Below are positions 36,101 through 48,600 of a stretch of DNA of 64,000 nt, piece after piece. A program made the position numbers and the translations under genes. Every line of letters starts with the position of its first letter. Positions within the stretch are counted from its first letter, which is position 1. A model generated the notes under the pieces. The model made no database searches. It saw only the letters and a program-made list of their open reading frames with translations, and was not told the origin of the DNA. Source of the stretch: Mycteria americana (Eukaryota; Chordata; Aves; Ciconiiformes; Ciconiidae); NCBI RefSeq assembly GCF_035582795.1, contig NC_134370.1, positions 47,913,501 through 47,977,500 on the forward strand. The letters run 5' to 3'.

Positions 36101-36790
36101 TTCCTTTTACATACCATGGATATGGTGAATGCAGCGCCAGAGTCCAGGCCTTGGAACAGAAGCGGCCACCCGCTCCCCCACTTTTGTGGCATCCCCGGTC
36201 TCATTGCATGTCTCACTGCCCTCGTTGTTCTCACATTGTGAAGTGTGGACCAAGACCAATGTTCAGGATACATTTCACGCTTCTGTGCAAACACAATATG
36301 AGATGAAGAATTCATACCCTTAGACAAGGAGACGAGAGTGTATTTTCTCATAATAAGGAAAAGCAGCCAGATCAGAGCCTGCCAATTTCTCTTCAAGGCT
36401 CCTGACTTCCCTAGGAAGTTCAAACAAGCCTATGCTTTTAAACAGACAGAGAGAAGTATATTATATTTAAAAGAAAAAAAAAAACCCACCACAAATCCTT
36501 TCGGATCTTTTTTGCATTATTCTCCCAACCTCTATCTTGGTAGGTGACTTTTCCAGCTCTCCTCCATTTGATCTGCTGGGACTGCAGTGGTGGCGAAGGA
36601 GAATACCATGTGTTTTATGTGTTTGCGAACAATTAATAGTGGTACTGTGTTTCACTGGAACAGCATGTAAAACGCACCCCAGGAGGGGAAAAAATTACTA
36701 ACCAGACTGTTAAGCAGGCCAGAGCTTTTGCTGTCCTGTAGGAAAACATAATGTGGGGGTTTGCTTATTCATCATCAGCAGTAAATAATG
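33110..36790. other. Noncoding DNA
   Basis: Several frames of 90-135 codons overlap on both strands around 33,376-33,850 and 34,900-35,850, in GC-richer DNA, without domains or consistent splice sites. At 35,900-36,060 a motif-rich stretch with TTTAATTCCC and GATTATTTGGTGATTCAGCG may be conserved, but this is a guess. Confidence 0.5.
36474..36484. repeat. A11 tract
   Basis: An A run following an AT-rich stretch (TATATTATATTTAAAAG). No element is recognisable upstream. Confidence 0.7.
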
Positions 36791-36799
36791 GGCACTCAC

Positions 36800-36844
36800 C
36801 TTGAGTTCTCCTTCAGCCACCTCTTCTTTTCCCCAGCCTCTGTG
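36800..36844 (-). other. Candidate 45-bp microexon
   Basis: On the minus strand a pyrimidine-rich acceptor (TATTTCCTTTCTTTGCTAG) runs into 45 bp that end in CTCAAG, followed by the consensus donor GTGAGTG. The length is a multiple of three. Two of three frames are open. One reads HRGWGKEEVAEGELK (phase 0). The other reads TEAGEKKRWLKENS (phase 2 at both ends), a charged composition typical of coding microexons. No family is recognised. No neighbouring coding exon is proven, so chance remains a real possibility. Confidence 0.35.
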
Positions 36845-37779
36845 CTAGCAAAGAAAGGAAATATTTACTGTAGTTTGGATGACAAACTGTTTTTATAGCT
36901 GTTCAAATTTTAGCTTTTGTTTTCTCCCTAAAAAGCTCTGTTTTCGTAGCTTTGGCTTTGTCTTCCTCAGCGTCAAAAGCCTCTGCCTGGAGTGTGTTCT
37001 GCCAGTCTGACACTGAAAATTAGTCCTGAACCATTTGCCTGAACCTGTCAACCCCACATCATAGCCACACATTGTATATGCAGGTGGTTTGGCCTGGGAA
37101 GGACGCATAATGCACGTTAGTCATTTAATAGATTTATAATCTAATCTCTCAGAACAGCACTGTCAGCAGTTTTTCCTACCCCTTGTGCAGTACATCGAGA
37201 TGTATTTCCATCCCTGTGCCCATGCCAGGAGGAGGTATTGGCTCACCCAGCACCAGGGTGGATGGCTCTGAATTCTCTTCAGCAAAGGCTACAGCGGTGT
37301 TGGCTCCCCCGTGCTGCCTCCACGGCGCCTCTGCCTGCCCTGGTGAGGCAGGACCCATGTCTTGAAGAGTGACTGTCTGTCCTGTGAACCCCTGGAGCCC
37401 ACAGCCTCTTCACTGGGGTCCGCCAAGAGCGTCCGCCTGACAGCTCCAGCTGCACTGGGAGTCTCCAGCATGTGCCTCACTGTTGAAGGTTCACAACATC
37501 CCTTCCTTTCATCCAGACATCAAGACTTCCAGTCGATCTTGCTCAAGCTGAGTCTGAGCCTGGAGACACAGAGGCTTTTCCCCCCCAGCCATCTGCACTC
37601 GAGAGTCATCCTATCTTGTATAATTTTCCAGTGGGGAAGAGACAGGCTAGGCAGCATGAACTGGAGACTGCCATATGCCTTGGAAGTCCTGACAAGCCAT
37701 GAGTGGCCAAGACCTGCCGAAGCACGTTGACCAGGAGAGCTGCAGACACTGGATTCCTAAACCTGTGCTTTACCTAACA

Positions 37780-38420
37780 CCTTCATAAAGTTTCCTGAAT
37801 TAAAATGATTCAGGAAACACATTTTCAGACTGTCAGTGAGATGCATTCATCACTCTCCTGAATATGCACCAGATTGTTAATGCTTCAGGCCAAATACCAT
37901 GTCTTTTTTAATGCCTACAAAATGTAGTGCATGTTGCTGGCTTTATATTTATAATAATTATAAAAGTAACGGGAGTAGCTATGTTCTTATAGGCTAGAAA
38001 TGGTCAGGCACAGACAAAAAAATGATTCATTGTTGCAATTAATGCTTAAGCTTGCACCTGTGATTAATTAGCCTGGCGATAGCGCTATGCAAAAGATCAG
38101 GGTGAGAATTAATAGGGAGACAAGTGCCGACTTTTAAGATGGTTAGACTACTATTTAGTGCTCCTTCCTTGGGCTGCCTCTGCCCGTTTAATTAAAGGCA
38201 ATGGCACATGCTTGCTATGCACCGATAGACCCATAGGCAGGTGGTGCAGAATATTTATATAACAGTGTTCAGTAGAAAACTTGAAAATTAAATTCCCATC
38301 CAGGTCTCTAAATATAATTTTGAAATGTCAGAGATGCTAAGAAGAATGCTGGCACTGGATGAGATTGCTGTCAGGAAGAGGCAATAGTGTGCCAGATTTA
38401 TACTGGTCTAAATACGCAGG
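37780..38420. promoter_or_regulatory. AT-rich block with clustered homeodomain-type motifs
   Basis: This 640-bp stretch contains TGATTAATTAGC (38,061-38,072), TTTAATTAAAGG (38,187-38,198), ATTAATAGGG and ATGCAAAAG, the palindrome ATAGCGCTAT (38,079-38,088), and a 10-bp inverted repeat at 37,791-37,817. It has no long homopolymers, no recognisable transposon and few CpGs. Dense TAAT-core motifs without repeats are typical of developmental enhancers and conserved noncoding elements, but AT-rich DNA gives such motifs by chance. Conservation was not tested. Confidence 0.3.
37791..37817. repeat. Perfect 10-bp inverted repeat, 7-bp loop
   Basis: TTTCCTGAAT and ATTCAGGAAA flank TAAAATG. It is compatible with a hairpin or with a dyad binding site. 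Confidence 0.85.
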
Positions 38421-38429
38421 TGACTTTTC

Positions 38430-41400
38430 AGCTTTTGTGTTGAAGCAAGTGTAAAATGCTCTGATGGACATACTTCATCTGGTGGGAGGCAGAGAAACCA
38501 ACAGGAACACATACTACAGATTCGTACACCTGTAGGTGTCTATTGCTGATCCCTGTGGACAGCCATGCGCTCTGATTGAAGTTGTTTTAACTGTGATCCA
38601 GTGCTGCCGACGGGGTGGGTAAGCGCCAGGGTTTAGGTGTGATGGCTACAGGGGGCCAGGGCAGGAATTGCAGGGCTTTAAGCAGAACCCAGTATGTCGT
38701 TCCCCCATGATGATGTGTCCCTCCATCCACAGCCTGGCACACTGTGAATGACATCAACGTATGAATGTCACCTTGATGTTTCCTCCTCAGAGATACCACC
38801 AAGTATGAATGAGGAGGGAGAGGGCTACGGAGAAGAGAGCATTGATGGATGCAGCCTGATCAGATGCTAATGGAGAGAAGAAGGATGAGAGGTGTTCCAC
38901 TGAGATCTGCCCAGGGAAAAGCTCTCTGTGGAAAGGGCTTTAGCACCTTTCCTGGAGCATCATTTCAGTGACAGGGTGGCAGTTTGCCTCTCTTAAATGA
39001 CCTTTTGCTGACTTTCATCTCACAAGGTATTTCTCTCTTCTCCTCCCACCCTCCTTTTCCTCCAAGTGTACCCCTTGGTGAGGAACAGCTTTGCTCTTTT
39101 TTAATAGGTGACTTTGATGGGCGAGATGGAGCAGGGGCAAATCCCAAGAGCCTGCAAGTTCCCATGAAGCACAAACTACTCTGAAGCACCAACCTTTTAA
39201 GGTGAGCCCTGTTGGCAGTTTCCCCTCCAGGTTTTATCCATCACTCCTTCTGCTGGCTCATTATCTTTCCCTTCTGCATATTTGTGCCTCCCACCACCCC
39301 AATTCATTTCTCCCAGTTACAGCAGCTATTGACTGGGTTATATAGATGGGGTTTAACCAGTCCTCCCCCTGGCTGCTCCTGAATCGCTGACGAGGCCGAT
39401 TTGTCAGTTCACACATCAATCTGAAAGCACATGCAAAGTTGTATCTTGGCTGACTTAATTGTTAGGAACTGCAACCCCAACGTCTTTGTAAATAAAATGG
39501 TTTAATCTCATGGGGCATGCCTGGTGGAGAGAGTCGAATAAATACATCAATATGTAAATAGATCCACAAGAGGAGGATGAACTGGGACTTTGCAAAACTG
39601 ATAAAGCATCTTAGGAGACATGTTGTCACTACACTTCTTGCATATTCTGATGAAGCAGACAGTAATGCTGGATCTCAGCCCTGGGTTGCAGGAGAGGAAG
39701 GGAGGGAGGGAGAAATGTGGGCACAAGCGCACCGTGACTGAAATTCTTGTATGGATTGATTTGACTTAAATATATTCCGAGGCTGGTCTAATTGCTAGTT
39801 TAGTCTCGGGCTTTGATTTTCCTGTTGCATTCACATCTCTGCTGCCAAGTCTTTCCTGCATTTCAAGCAGCCTTATTGGGGGCAGCATCCAGACCAAACC
39901 GAACCTCTGTTAGACCAAAAGAGATGATACCTGTCCTTACTGAACCCTTCCACAAAGTGTTTGCAGCAAAGTGGGCATGAGTTAAAGGCAGTGAAGGTCA
40001 GAGTTTTGCTGCATGGGTGTTTTGCCTGTGTAACAGCATTGGAAAACAAAGCCCGAAGCTTTTGGGACACCATGTTTGTGATGGGCCTGTGCTGGTGTGA
40101 CCCTCATCAGAGGTCTTCTTAGCGAACTGGGGGAGACCAGTTAAATGAAGCATGAACAGGAGAAGGTGCCGTGGCCAATTTGCTCACGCTGACACACATC
40201 CTGCAGGATCCTGCCTGCTGCAGGACTGTCTCTATAGGTGACAGCCCTTACTTTTTCCTGCTGTGTGTCATGTGCTGTGGTGCCTACCCATGGGAGATGC
40301 TGCTCTGTGGCAGCACCATTGCACTTCTGCTGCACAGGTGGAAATACTGAGATTCGGTTCACAAGCGGCAGCTCCGCCTGCTGTGTGTCAGGCAAGTGGA
40401 AGCCTGTCACCCACCTCGGGCACTTCAGCGCTTCTGTGCCAATTTCCAGGGAAAGGAGAGGAGGAGAAACCTCCCACCACATTGTCTGGGGCACTGCCTC
40501 CCTTTCTGCGGGCTGAGCTCCAGCCCTTGTTTTGCAGTGCGCCATGTGGAATTTTATCACCTTCAACAATGAAATCTGTCACCTTCAAGCTGCTTTATTG
40601 TAATCTGGGGACTTTTGCCCTGTCCACTGTAACCTGGTGCTGGGGTCCTGCCACATAGCGCTGCATTCCTCCCCGCGCCATTGCTAACATCTATCGATCA
40701 GGCTCCTCACTGCAACCAACGGTGTTAACTTTAGGGACCACGTTTGTACTTGTTTTCTCACCAGGATCAGATGGTTAATTGATCTTCCTTCTTTCTCTTT
40801 GCTTTCCTTCTGTCTCGTGTGCATCTCCATCTCCTTCTTCTGATGGCTGCTTCATCGCCCTTCCCAGCCCTGCTCCAATTTGGAGGATAAAGACATGCAG
40901 TATAGCCAGTATTCAGGAGGTGATCTTATATTTTAAAGAATGGGATGTACAAATACGTGTTTTAAATGACAATACCTTCATGTTGCGTCAGTAATAAAAA
41001 TACACACATTTGAGTCAGTTTAACTGGCATATCTTCTCTTCGAGAAAGCAATTTAGTAATAAACTTGGGGAATGGTGTCTCTTCAGCAGCTTGGATGTCA
41101 CAGCTCTTGAAGTGTGGCGTTGTGGGAGGCTTTTTTCTGGACAGTTTGGAAACCCTGGTGTGGCAGGATGAGATAAATTGACCTTATTAATTGGCTGTTA
41201 TTATATGCTAGAATCAGAATACTTTTACTTGCTGCTTTTCTGTAGCTTCCATTGTAGATGTATTTTTGTTTCAGAGGATAAGTTGTTTTCATCTGAAATG
41301 CAGTTATGGACATTTGCATACACATTTGTATGGGCTAATTAAAAACTTACCATCAGAGCTACTTTTCTGCAACAATCACTATACAGCAAAATGTTTGTTA

Positions 41401-44260
41401 CTTTTTGGAAATGTCTGTTTTGTTGCAGAAATCTGAACTTTTTGTAAAATCATTTGGTCAGATCTTTGGGGTTTAGATTTTCAATGAATAATCAATATTT
41501 GCAACAAAAGATTTAAACAAAAAAGGGTGTTTATTGAAGTTTTTCCGCAGGAAAAAATCTATAACATGTATTATTAAATATAAAGAGGCTTATGTCTTGA
41601 GTGTCATCGTGCCACAGCTTGTAATAGCCCTTCAGAAGCTTGAAGTGTTTTTTTTTCATTAAACAAAATGTTGCATTTCCCCTGCTGCATTCATTACAGG
41701 CAGCATATTGGAAGGTGCCTGTGCCCAGCAGTTCTGGCCTGGAGGGCTGCTCTCATCCATCTCCGTCAATGCTGTGAGTTATTTCATAAGCAATGGAAAT
41801 ATTTCTTTCAAAAGTGGATGCATAAGAGATGACAGCAACATCAGAGGTGTGAGGAACAGCGAAGGGGGAAGCACATTTTCTTGGCGGCGTTTTTATACAT
41901 CTGCCTCCTGAGCATCTAAGCAGGGAGATGGCGACTTTGAGAGGGTCCCTTGTGATTAAGAGTGTAGTTCATGATGGGTGCAGCTCTTCCCCCAAGTCTC
42001 CCTTTAGCCAGTGGTCTTAACCCTGACCCGTGAGAAGTCCCCACCTTCTCTCAACTGCCTCTGTGCAGTTGCTTATGCACTTGGACATTTTAGGAAATGA
42101 TAGAAGTCTCTAGGGCTGGGAATACAAGGATTTCCAGCACCACCAGCAAGGACCTGGGGGAAAAAACTCATTACTCTGTGTCCCTTCAGTTGTTGGATTT
42201 GCCGCAAGTGGGACTTGCAGGCCAGTGCTCCAAAGCATTGCTTTGGCAGCCAGGCAGACTTGGAATAAAGAAATGCTTCAGTCATGTTTTCATTCCCCAT
42301 GGCCAAGTTCCAGTATCCAAAATGGAATTACCAGAAGAGAAATGCAGTTGAGTTTCACCTCTGCCGACCTTCAGCAGCTGCTGTTCCAGCCCTGGGTCCC
42401 TGAAGAGCTCTGGGGATGCACCTCTGTACTGATATGTCAGTCTGATATTCCTGCCTTAAGCCTGTCCAAAGCCGAGATGGCCAACTAACATATCCAACTG
42501 CAGAGATTTTGTGACAAGCCAATAGAAACCTTTCCTTCAGCACATACAAATATGTTTTGCAAGGCAAAAATAAGCAGTAATGCAAACATCATACTCTTTC
42601 TTTGTTTTTTTCCCTTGTCTTTTTTTCCCTTTGCTTCAGGAAAGCAGGAAGAGGTGAGAAAGGATTGACACTTTATCCCACCGAGGGCTTTTTCTAAGAT
42701 GCCTGCTGGGAACACTCACTGCATGTTTCTCTTTAGGTAGTAGCTCTTTTGATTTTCTCACTGCCTTGCAAGTCACACTGAGGTGCCTGGAGAAGGATTT
42801 GCTGCTTGCTTATGAAATCCATTCTCCCTTGAGGATCTGCTCTTTCCATCTTGATAAACTTTTAATTCTTGCTTTCTAATAACATTGAGGGACTGTGTTT
42901 TATGCCTTTATGAGGGTTTTGTGATTGATGTTCATCTGTGCTTGCAGGAGACTGGTAACCTCATTTCATTTTTGACAGAACATCGGGACAAGTGCTCTGT
43001 ATCCTTCTCCCTTCTTGGTCACATATAAATGAAAGAGAAAGTAAAGTGGATATAATCTGTCCAGATCTGTCAGTCTGGCTCACTTGTACTCCCTCACCAT
43101 ATTGCTAAACTTCTGACACTGTTTCTGTCCAGCTTGGCATATGGGCATGTGTTTAATGGACACAGTCAGCTTATTTTTGATATCGTTCTGTTATCTGGTA
43201 TTCTTGGTTCTGTACACTAATGTCTGGGATATTTGGAAGTAGCTGCTGTAACTTGGTGTGGGAGTAGATTGCTTAAATATTACCTCACAGAGTCAATGTA
43301 AATTTATAGCAGATAAGACTTGGACCCCAAATGCCTTTTTTAACCTGTTACTGTCTTTTTCCCAATTCCATTCCCTCTGCTCTTTCTGATCTGTTTCCAG
43401 CAGTTCTGAGATGAACATGACTCCTGTTTTATGCTTAGACGGACCTAATCTGTGATACCTGAACAGTTTCTACATGGCCAGTAGAGAGATCTTGCACTTA
43501 TGCACATGCATATATGCACACACACAGGTACCCAGCACTGGTGAAGGGTTTGTCAGGATAAGAAATCCTGGAGGAAGAATGCCCACAATTATGAATTCAC
43601 AGAAAATACACAAAATACTATACCCAGATAGCCAGGTAATATCATCCACCAAACTGTGACACTGTTCTCATAGAGTAAATGTCATTTTCCTTTAAAAATC
43701 CATTTTCTTTCCTTAGGAGAAAGGACATTTAGAGCACCTGTACTGAAAGGGAGAAGGTGGAAGAGCCTGTGAGCGTACCCTGCTTCCTGTGCTGTTACAC
43801 AGATTCTAAACACAGGTTTGGTTATTTCTTATATATATTTATTTTTCCTCTCTGCTTTTTTGCTTTGAAATATCTGCTTGCGCTCTCAATGAAGAACAGT
43901 TGAGAGATCAGGAAAATGGCTTAAGAATTCAGCGGGCTGTAAGCTATTTGGATTTAAAATAGTGCCTGGGAGAGAGCTTTTTACACTGCCTTGCTAAACA
44001 ATCCTCCTTCTGTCACCGTCTGAGGTTGCCGTCCTTTGTTCGTCATGATGTCGCCTTCCCTCTAACTCTCCAGAGCCTTCAAGGAAAGGAAAAGAATGAC
44101 AAACGAGGCTTCTTTTCTTTTTCTTTTTTAATCCCCCCAAGTCATTCCTCAAAAAACCCCCCACAACACTTACGGGCCATCTGCCTTTGTTTTAGTTGTG
44201 CTTCTTGGCTTTATTTCTTCATCATTTCCCCCTCCTTGCCCCTTTGCAGGGCACCGTTAA
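38430..44260. other. Noncoding DNA
   Basis: Nothing recognisable except the CA/TG-rich tract near 43,500. A stop-poor plus-strand segment at 38,984-39,184 follows an acceptor-like CTCTTTTTTAATAG at 39,108, but the short frame ends at 39,182 without further support. Confidence 0.55.
43498..43530 (+). repeat. CA/TG-rich microsatellite-like stretch
   Basis: ATGCACATGCATATATGCAC followed by ACACACAG. An impure purine-pyrimidine alternating tract. Confidence 0.6.
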
Positions 44261-44269
44261 GCACTTGGG

Positions 44270-44830
44270 GAGACCTGCGCAGAGGCAGCTCAGCATCCCC
44301 TGTCTCAGCTACAGCACTTGTAGCATCAGAGCCTGCTGGCTTGACTACGGCCAGAGCCATCTCCGCTACCTACCGAGTCTTTTTTAATTCCCTCTCCCAG
44401 GGTCTGCAAAAGCAAAGCTGTGGCTGGTCTGCTGGGAGAGTGCGATTCTGGCAGCGAGGCAGAACAAGCTAGGCACCCCGTTGCTTGCCCCTGCTGCTCC
44501 CCAGCAAAGGCGGGCAGGTGGTGGGGGTGATTGCTGTCCTGCCGCATGGCGAGGCCTCCCGTGCCTCCCTTCGCGCCCGCTGCCGAGCAGGCAGGTGGCA
44601 GAGGGAGGGACCCATCACGCTCGGGTTCCCACTTACTCCCTCTGCAGATGCACAGGCAGGCGGGAGGGAGCGAGGGGTGTCCCATGGTACAGGCTGACGG
44701 CTCATTCTTTTGCCTTTGATTTGCAGCAAATCGAGGAGAGGGCTATGCTAAATGGATGGCTCTCCCAGATGGGCTCAGCGCCGCGCACACCGGGGGCAGG
44801 TAAGGCGGCTGAGGGGCCCTGACACCTTTT
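44270..44830. promoter_or_regulatory. CpG-enriched block
   Basis: By eye there are roughly 25-30 CpG dinucleotides in 560 bp, denser than elsewhere in the window, with high G+C (for example GCCGCATGGCGAGG and TTCGCGCCCGCTGCCGAG). It could be a weak CpG island, an alternative promoter, or simply the GC-rich surroundings of the exon candidate at 44,727. No TATA box or clear initiator is distinguishable. Confidence 0.35.
44727..44799 (+). other. Candidate coding exon, 73 bp
   Basis: A strong acceptor (TTTTGCCTTTGATTTGCAG) precedes 44,727 and a consensus donor (GGCAG/GTAAGG) follows 44,799. Two of the three forward frames are open. One reads QIEERAMLNGWLSQMGSAP and on, and the other reads NRGEGYAKWMALPDGLSAA and on. 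I do not recognise either peptide. The segment sits at the downstream end of a locally CpG-enriched block, as many real exons do. Splice motifs of this quality also occur by chance every few kilobases, so the call is tentative. It could equally be a noncoding exon of a long RNA. Confidence 0.35.
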
Positions 44831-45529
44831 TGTCACAAACCCCGGATCCACAGGAGCTGTGAGCAGGACCCACGTGCCACCTTTAGCTGCAGCTCACTCT
44901 TTGCATCCTGCGAAGACAGTCTGCCTGCAGGTCATGCAGGCACAGCTTCTGGAGCGTTTCTAAAGCCATTTTTGTTCAGAAATTCCTGTTGTTGTTGTTT
45001 TTGCTGACCTAAGCAGGCTGTATCTTTTCCAAATGTTTCTGACGTTTCTCACGGAGTAATCTATTAATGTTGCAGACAAGGATTCTGCTGACTTCAGTTT
45101 GGCTTCTGTTTCCCATTGGACGGGCTCCTCTCTTTATGGGGGAATGCCTCAAGCCAAAAAGAGAGGAGAAAAAACCCAGCCCCTGAGCTAACTGAAAACA
45201 GGCCCAAAGGGAAGCACTTTCCAGCCACATTGCCTCTCACTGGTTGGCTTCTGTTCTGTGCTTGGGGACGTGCCAGACTTCACTGCCTCTGTGCTTTTGA
45301 TTCCTGTTTACCCCCGGCAACATGATTGTCTATAATTATATATAATCTCCCCCTTGTTTACTCTTCTTCCTCCAGGTCTGAACGCAAGCTCAATGGCAAC
45401 TCTCTGCTCGGTCTGCCAAGGCTCCAGCTCCAAACTGCTTCTCAGCATCCTCCACCTTCTTTTTCAAAAGTAACAAAGACATTTGATTTCCTCCCACCCC
45501 TTCTCCGCGCGCCCCTGCACTCTCCCCCT

Positions 45530-45690
45530 CCCCCTCGCTGGCGCTGGGATTATTTATACAGAATGTGGAAACAATTTGCAGGAAAGCGAACAATGTAACC
45601 CAGAGTGAGGGAAGGGAGACAAGTTTATTGTGCGCACTACAGCCCCAGAAGTGAAACGCTGCATTTTTGGGGGGAAGAGGGAGTGGACTG
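45530..45690. promoter_or_regulatory. Possible regulatory block downstream of the CpG-enriched region
   Basis: The stretch includes TTATTTATACAGAATGTGG, ACAATTTGCAGGAAAGCG and AACAATGTAACCC, with SOX-type ACAATG cores. It lies about 0.8 kb downstream of the exon candidate at 44,727. Upstream of it, 45,378-45,598 is open in one frame after an acceptor-like TCTTCTTCCTCCAG, but no donor follows. Confidence 0.2.
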
Positions 45691-45699
45691 TTTTCCTTT

Positions 45700-48600
45700 C
45701 TTTCTGCTCCTCTCTTTCAGCGTCCTGCTGAACTGCTTTCCATCTTGCCAGAGTCGGGTCCAAACCAGAGCAACCAGATCTGACTGCATGTTTTGGAGGG
45801 AGTTCAGGTTGGATCCCTCCCTGCATCACAGCTTGATGAGGCAGTATCTGTGTACTTAATCCTCTCCGAGGTTTTGCTCTCGGATCATTTCTGCTCCTGG
45901 ATTAGCATTAATGAAGAGCATGTGTGCTTGAGAGGTCCTGATCTAGGTCTGGAGAGTTGCAGCATTGCTAAAGGCACTGTTTTCTGCCTGGGTGTTATAC
46001 ATAGCTATTCCGAGGAACAGTTAGGCTGAAAGAGAAGATTCCTTGGGGGTGAACGAGACAGGAACGTTTTGCAAAGTCTAATTTCAGTCCTTCTCCCCTC
46101 ACCCACTAAAGATGAGGTTTTCAGAACTTCCTAGCACCTTGCTAGCACCAATGTGAGTCTTTGTAAATCAAGCTGTTTGCTTTAGAGCCCACCGAAGAGC
46201 TGAGCTCTGCTGAAGCTTGGGAATGAAGCATTTGCAGTTCTCAGAGGTGCAGGGTGTAAGCCATGGGAAGCTGAACCAGCCTTTGATTCGGTACCATTGA
46301 GCAGGTCTGAGGTCTTCAAGATCTCCCTCTGCACTGGGCTCAGTTACCATGAAGTCCTCAAAAAGAAGTAGTCCAAGCCCACTCATCTTCTGGGGAAGGG
46401 ATATTGGTGTTGCAGAGGCAAGGAAATGTTCTCCGCAGGTTGCACATCCAAGCAGAGTGGCTGCCTTGTCAAGCTCCTCCCTTCCCGGGAGCTTGCAGCC
46501 TCCTTTCTCAATAGCCTCAAGACTTGGGACGTGATCAGTGCAAGTTGTGCTGTGCTGGTAGGGCAGGGCCAGGAAGCTGCCAACTGGGACATCATGTTCC
46601 TGTCTAAACCAGGCAAATTTCTGGCCCTGAACTGGTGCAGCAGATAAACTGTGATCCGATGGTACAGAAGGGACAGTTAGAAGGAACCTGTAGTGGACTA
46701 TTCCTCCCTGAGATCTTGTATCCTCTCTGCCTTCCAGTACTTACTCCTCAGTCTTTGTCCATACACACAGTGTGAACTTCCGGTGTATGTTTGTTCTGTG
46801 AAATGCCAGACCAGCTCTGCCACACAGAATGGCAAATGTCTCTGTGGACAGGCTCACCTTCCTAAAGCTAACGGCACAGCTCAGAGACCATCCCGAATGC
46901 TGCTGCTTCTCCCTTCCTTTAGCCAGTTCTTGGCCTGAATTAGCAACTCGAGGTGTAAAACGCAGCAAGGGCTGGAGCAAAGATACTTCAGTCACCTATG
47001 TTTTCTGATGTGATCTGGTAAGGGGCAGTTCACCTCCTCTCTTTGGGCTCTTCTGATTTTCATTAACACTCAGAAGGGCCAGGAGCAGCAACAATTTCTG
47101 TTTTCTCTTCCAAGCCAGGCGCCAGCACTGTGGACTGGAAGCCTGCAGCTGGGAGCAAAGAGTGACTGCCACAGTCTGCTGATCCCCGTTGGCTGAGGCA
47201 CCCCCAGACATAGCAGTGCAGCCCCTTTCCACCAGCTGAGCCACACAGCAGCTGTGGCACAATGGAGTCGTGGGTCTCATAGGTATTCACTTCATCTACA
47301 CCAGTGTCTGAGCACAGCGTGCTCCTCAACCTGTCTGCCTCCCGTCCATGCAGCTGCCTCTCACAGAACCTGTGGATGTCTGCAGCAGCCTGCCCAAGCA
47401 TGTTGCACAGTGTGCTTAGCTGACTAGCAGCATACTGGGCTACGAAGAGTGTTTAAATGCATAAGACTCTGGAGAGCCCCCTCTGGTCCCTCCTGCAGCC
47501 ACGCTTGCAGGCTCAGGCTGTAAGGACAGCAGCTCTGGTTTTGGGGTTAGTCTCTGGGCACCCCACTGAAGTCATTAGGGGCAGACAGACATTTCCAATC
47601 TCTTTCTGACTCCCAAGGGTCCCCTCTTACTCCTGGAAACATGCGGCCTTGAGTTAAACTACATGGAGAACTCTCGACTAAACAGCTCACAGCAGCAGTA
47701 CAGGTTTGGGCAAAGTAGAGTCTTGTAGCCCTACCTATAGGAGACTTTAAAATGCAGACACCAGAGGGATCAGTGTAATTTCAGGGAAACAGTCATTGGA
47801 GTGCTTGTGTTTTTTCACTTCTGGTTCTAAACGTTCAAATTCTCATGAAAATATAAGAAAAACTCTCCTTGGAATGATTGTGCTGCTGAAACCATCGTTG
47901 GTTTTTTGGAATTTCCTCTTTCATCTTGTTCTTTTTTTTTAATTATTTTTAGGGCTATTTAGATGAGAACAGATTTGTATTCTTCTCTTCATGCTGCTTG
48001 CTTACCACCTGAAATCCGCATCTGCTCTTTGCAGTTCCCAACACAACTGCGAGGAATATCCTGAACAGAGCATTCTAACTTCAGGTGAAGAAAAGCAACA
48101 GAAGCAGATGGGCTTGTAAACAGCAGAGATCTGGCTCTCCCACAGAGGTCCTTGCGTAGTGGAAAGGAGCAGAATGGTTAGCAAACACTGAGCAACTTTC
48201 GTTTCCTGGGCTGAAATGTTATAATCTGGGGAGGGGAGGACAGCGTAAGAACAGCAACTATCATATTCTAGCACAGTCAGCTATTCCCAACAGAACCTGT
48301 TCATGTTAGAACTTGTAGCAAATTGGAGAATACGGGAAAGGGGGGTATGTTTTCCAACATCAGGGAATTTTTGGGTGATGAAAACAAGATTTCCAGCTGC
48401 CCTTTTCCGCTAGCATTTTAGTCTTGGTTTCTAAAGAAGTATCCTACTGTTTTTCTGACATTCCTCCCTCCCCTTGAATTAATTCTGAAACTGTCAGTCA
48501 ATCAGAGTTGTGAGTAACTTCATTGATAACAAAATTCCCACAAGTTACCTGAAGGTTTCCAGCTGGATGGAGGAAAAAGAAACCCAAAGTAGAGTCCCCA

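Noticed and set aside
48002-48274. 90-codon minus-strand frame ending at a donor-like site
   Set aside because: There is no acceptor within range and the peptide is unrecognised.
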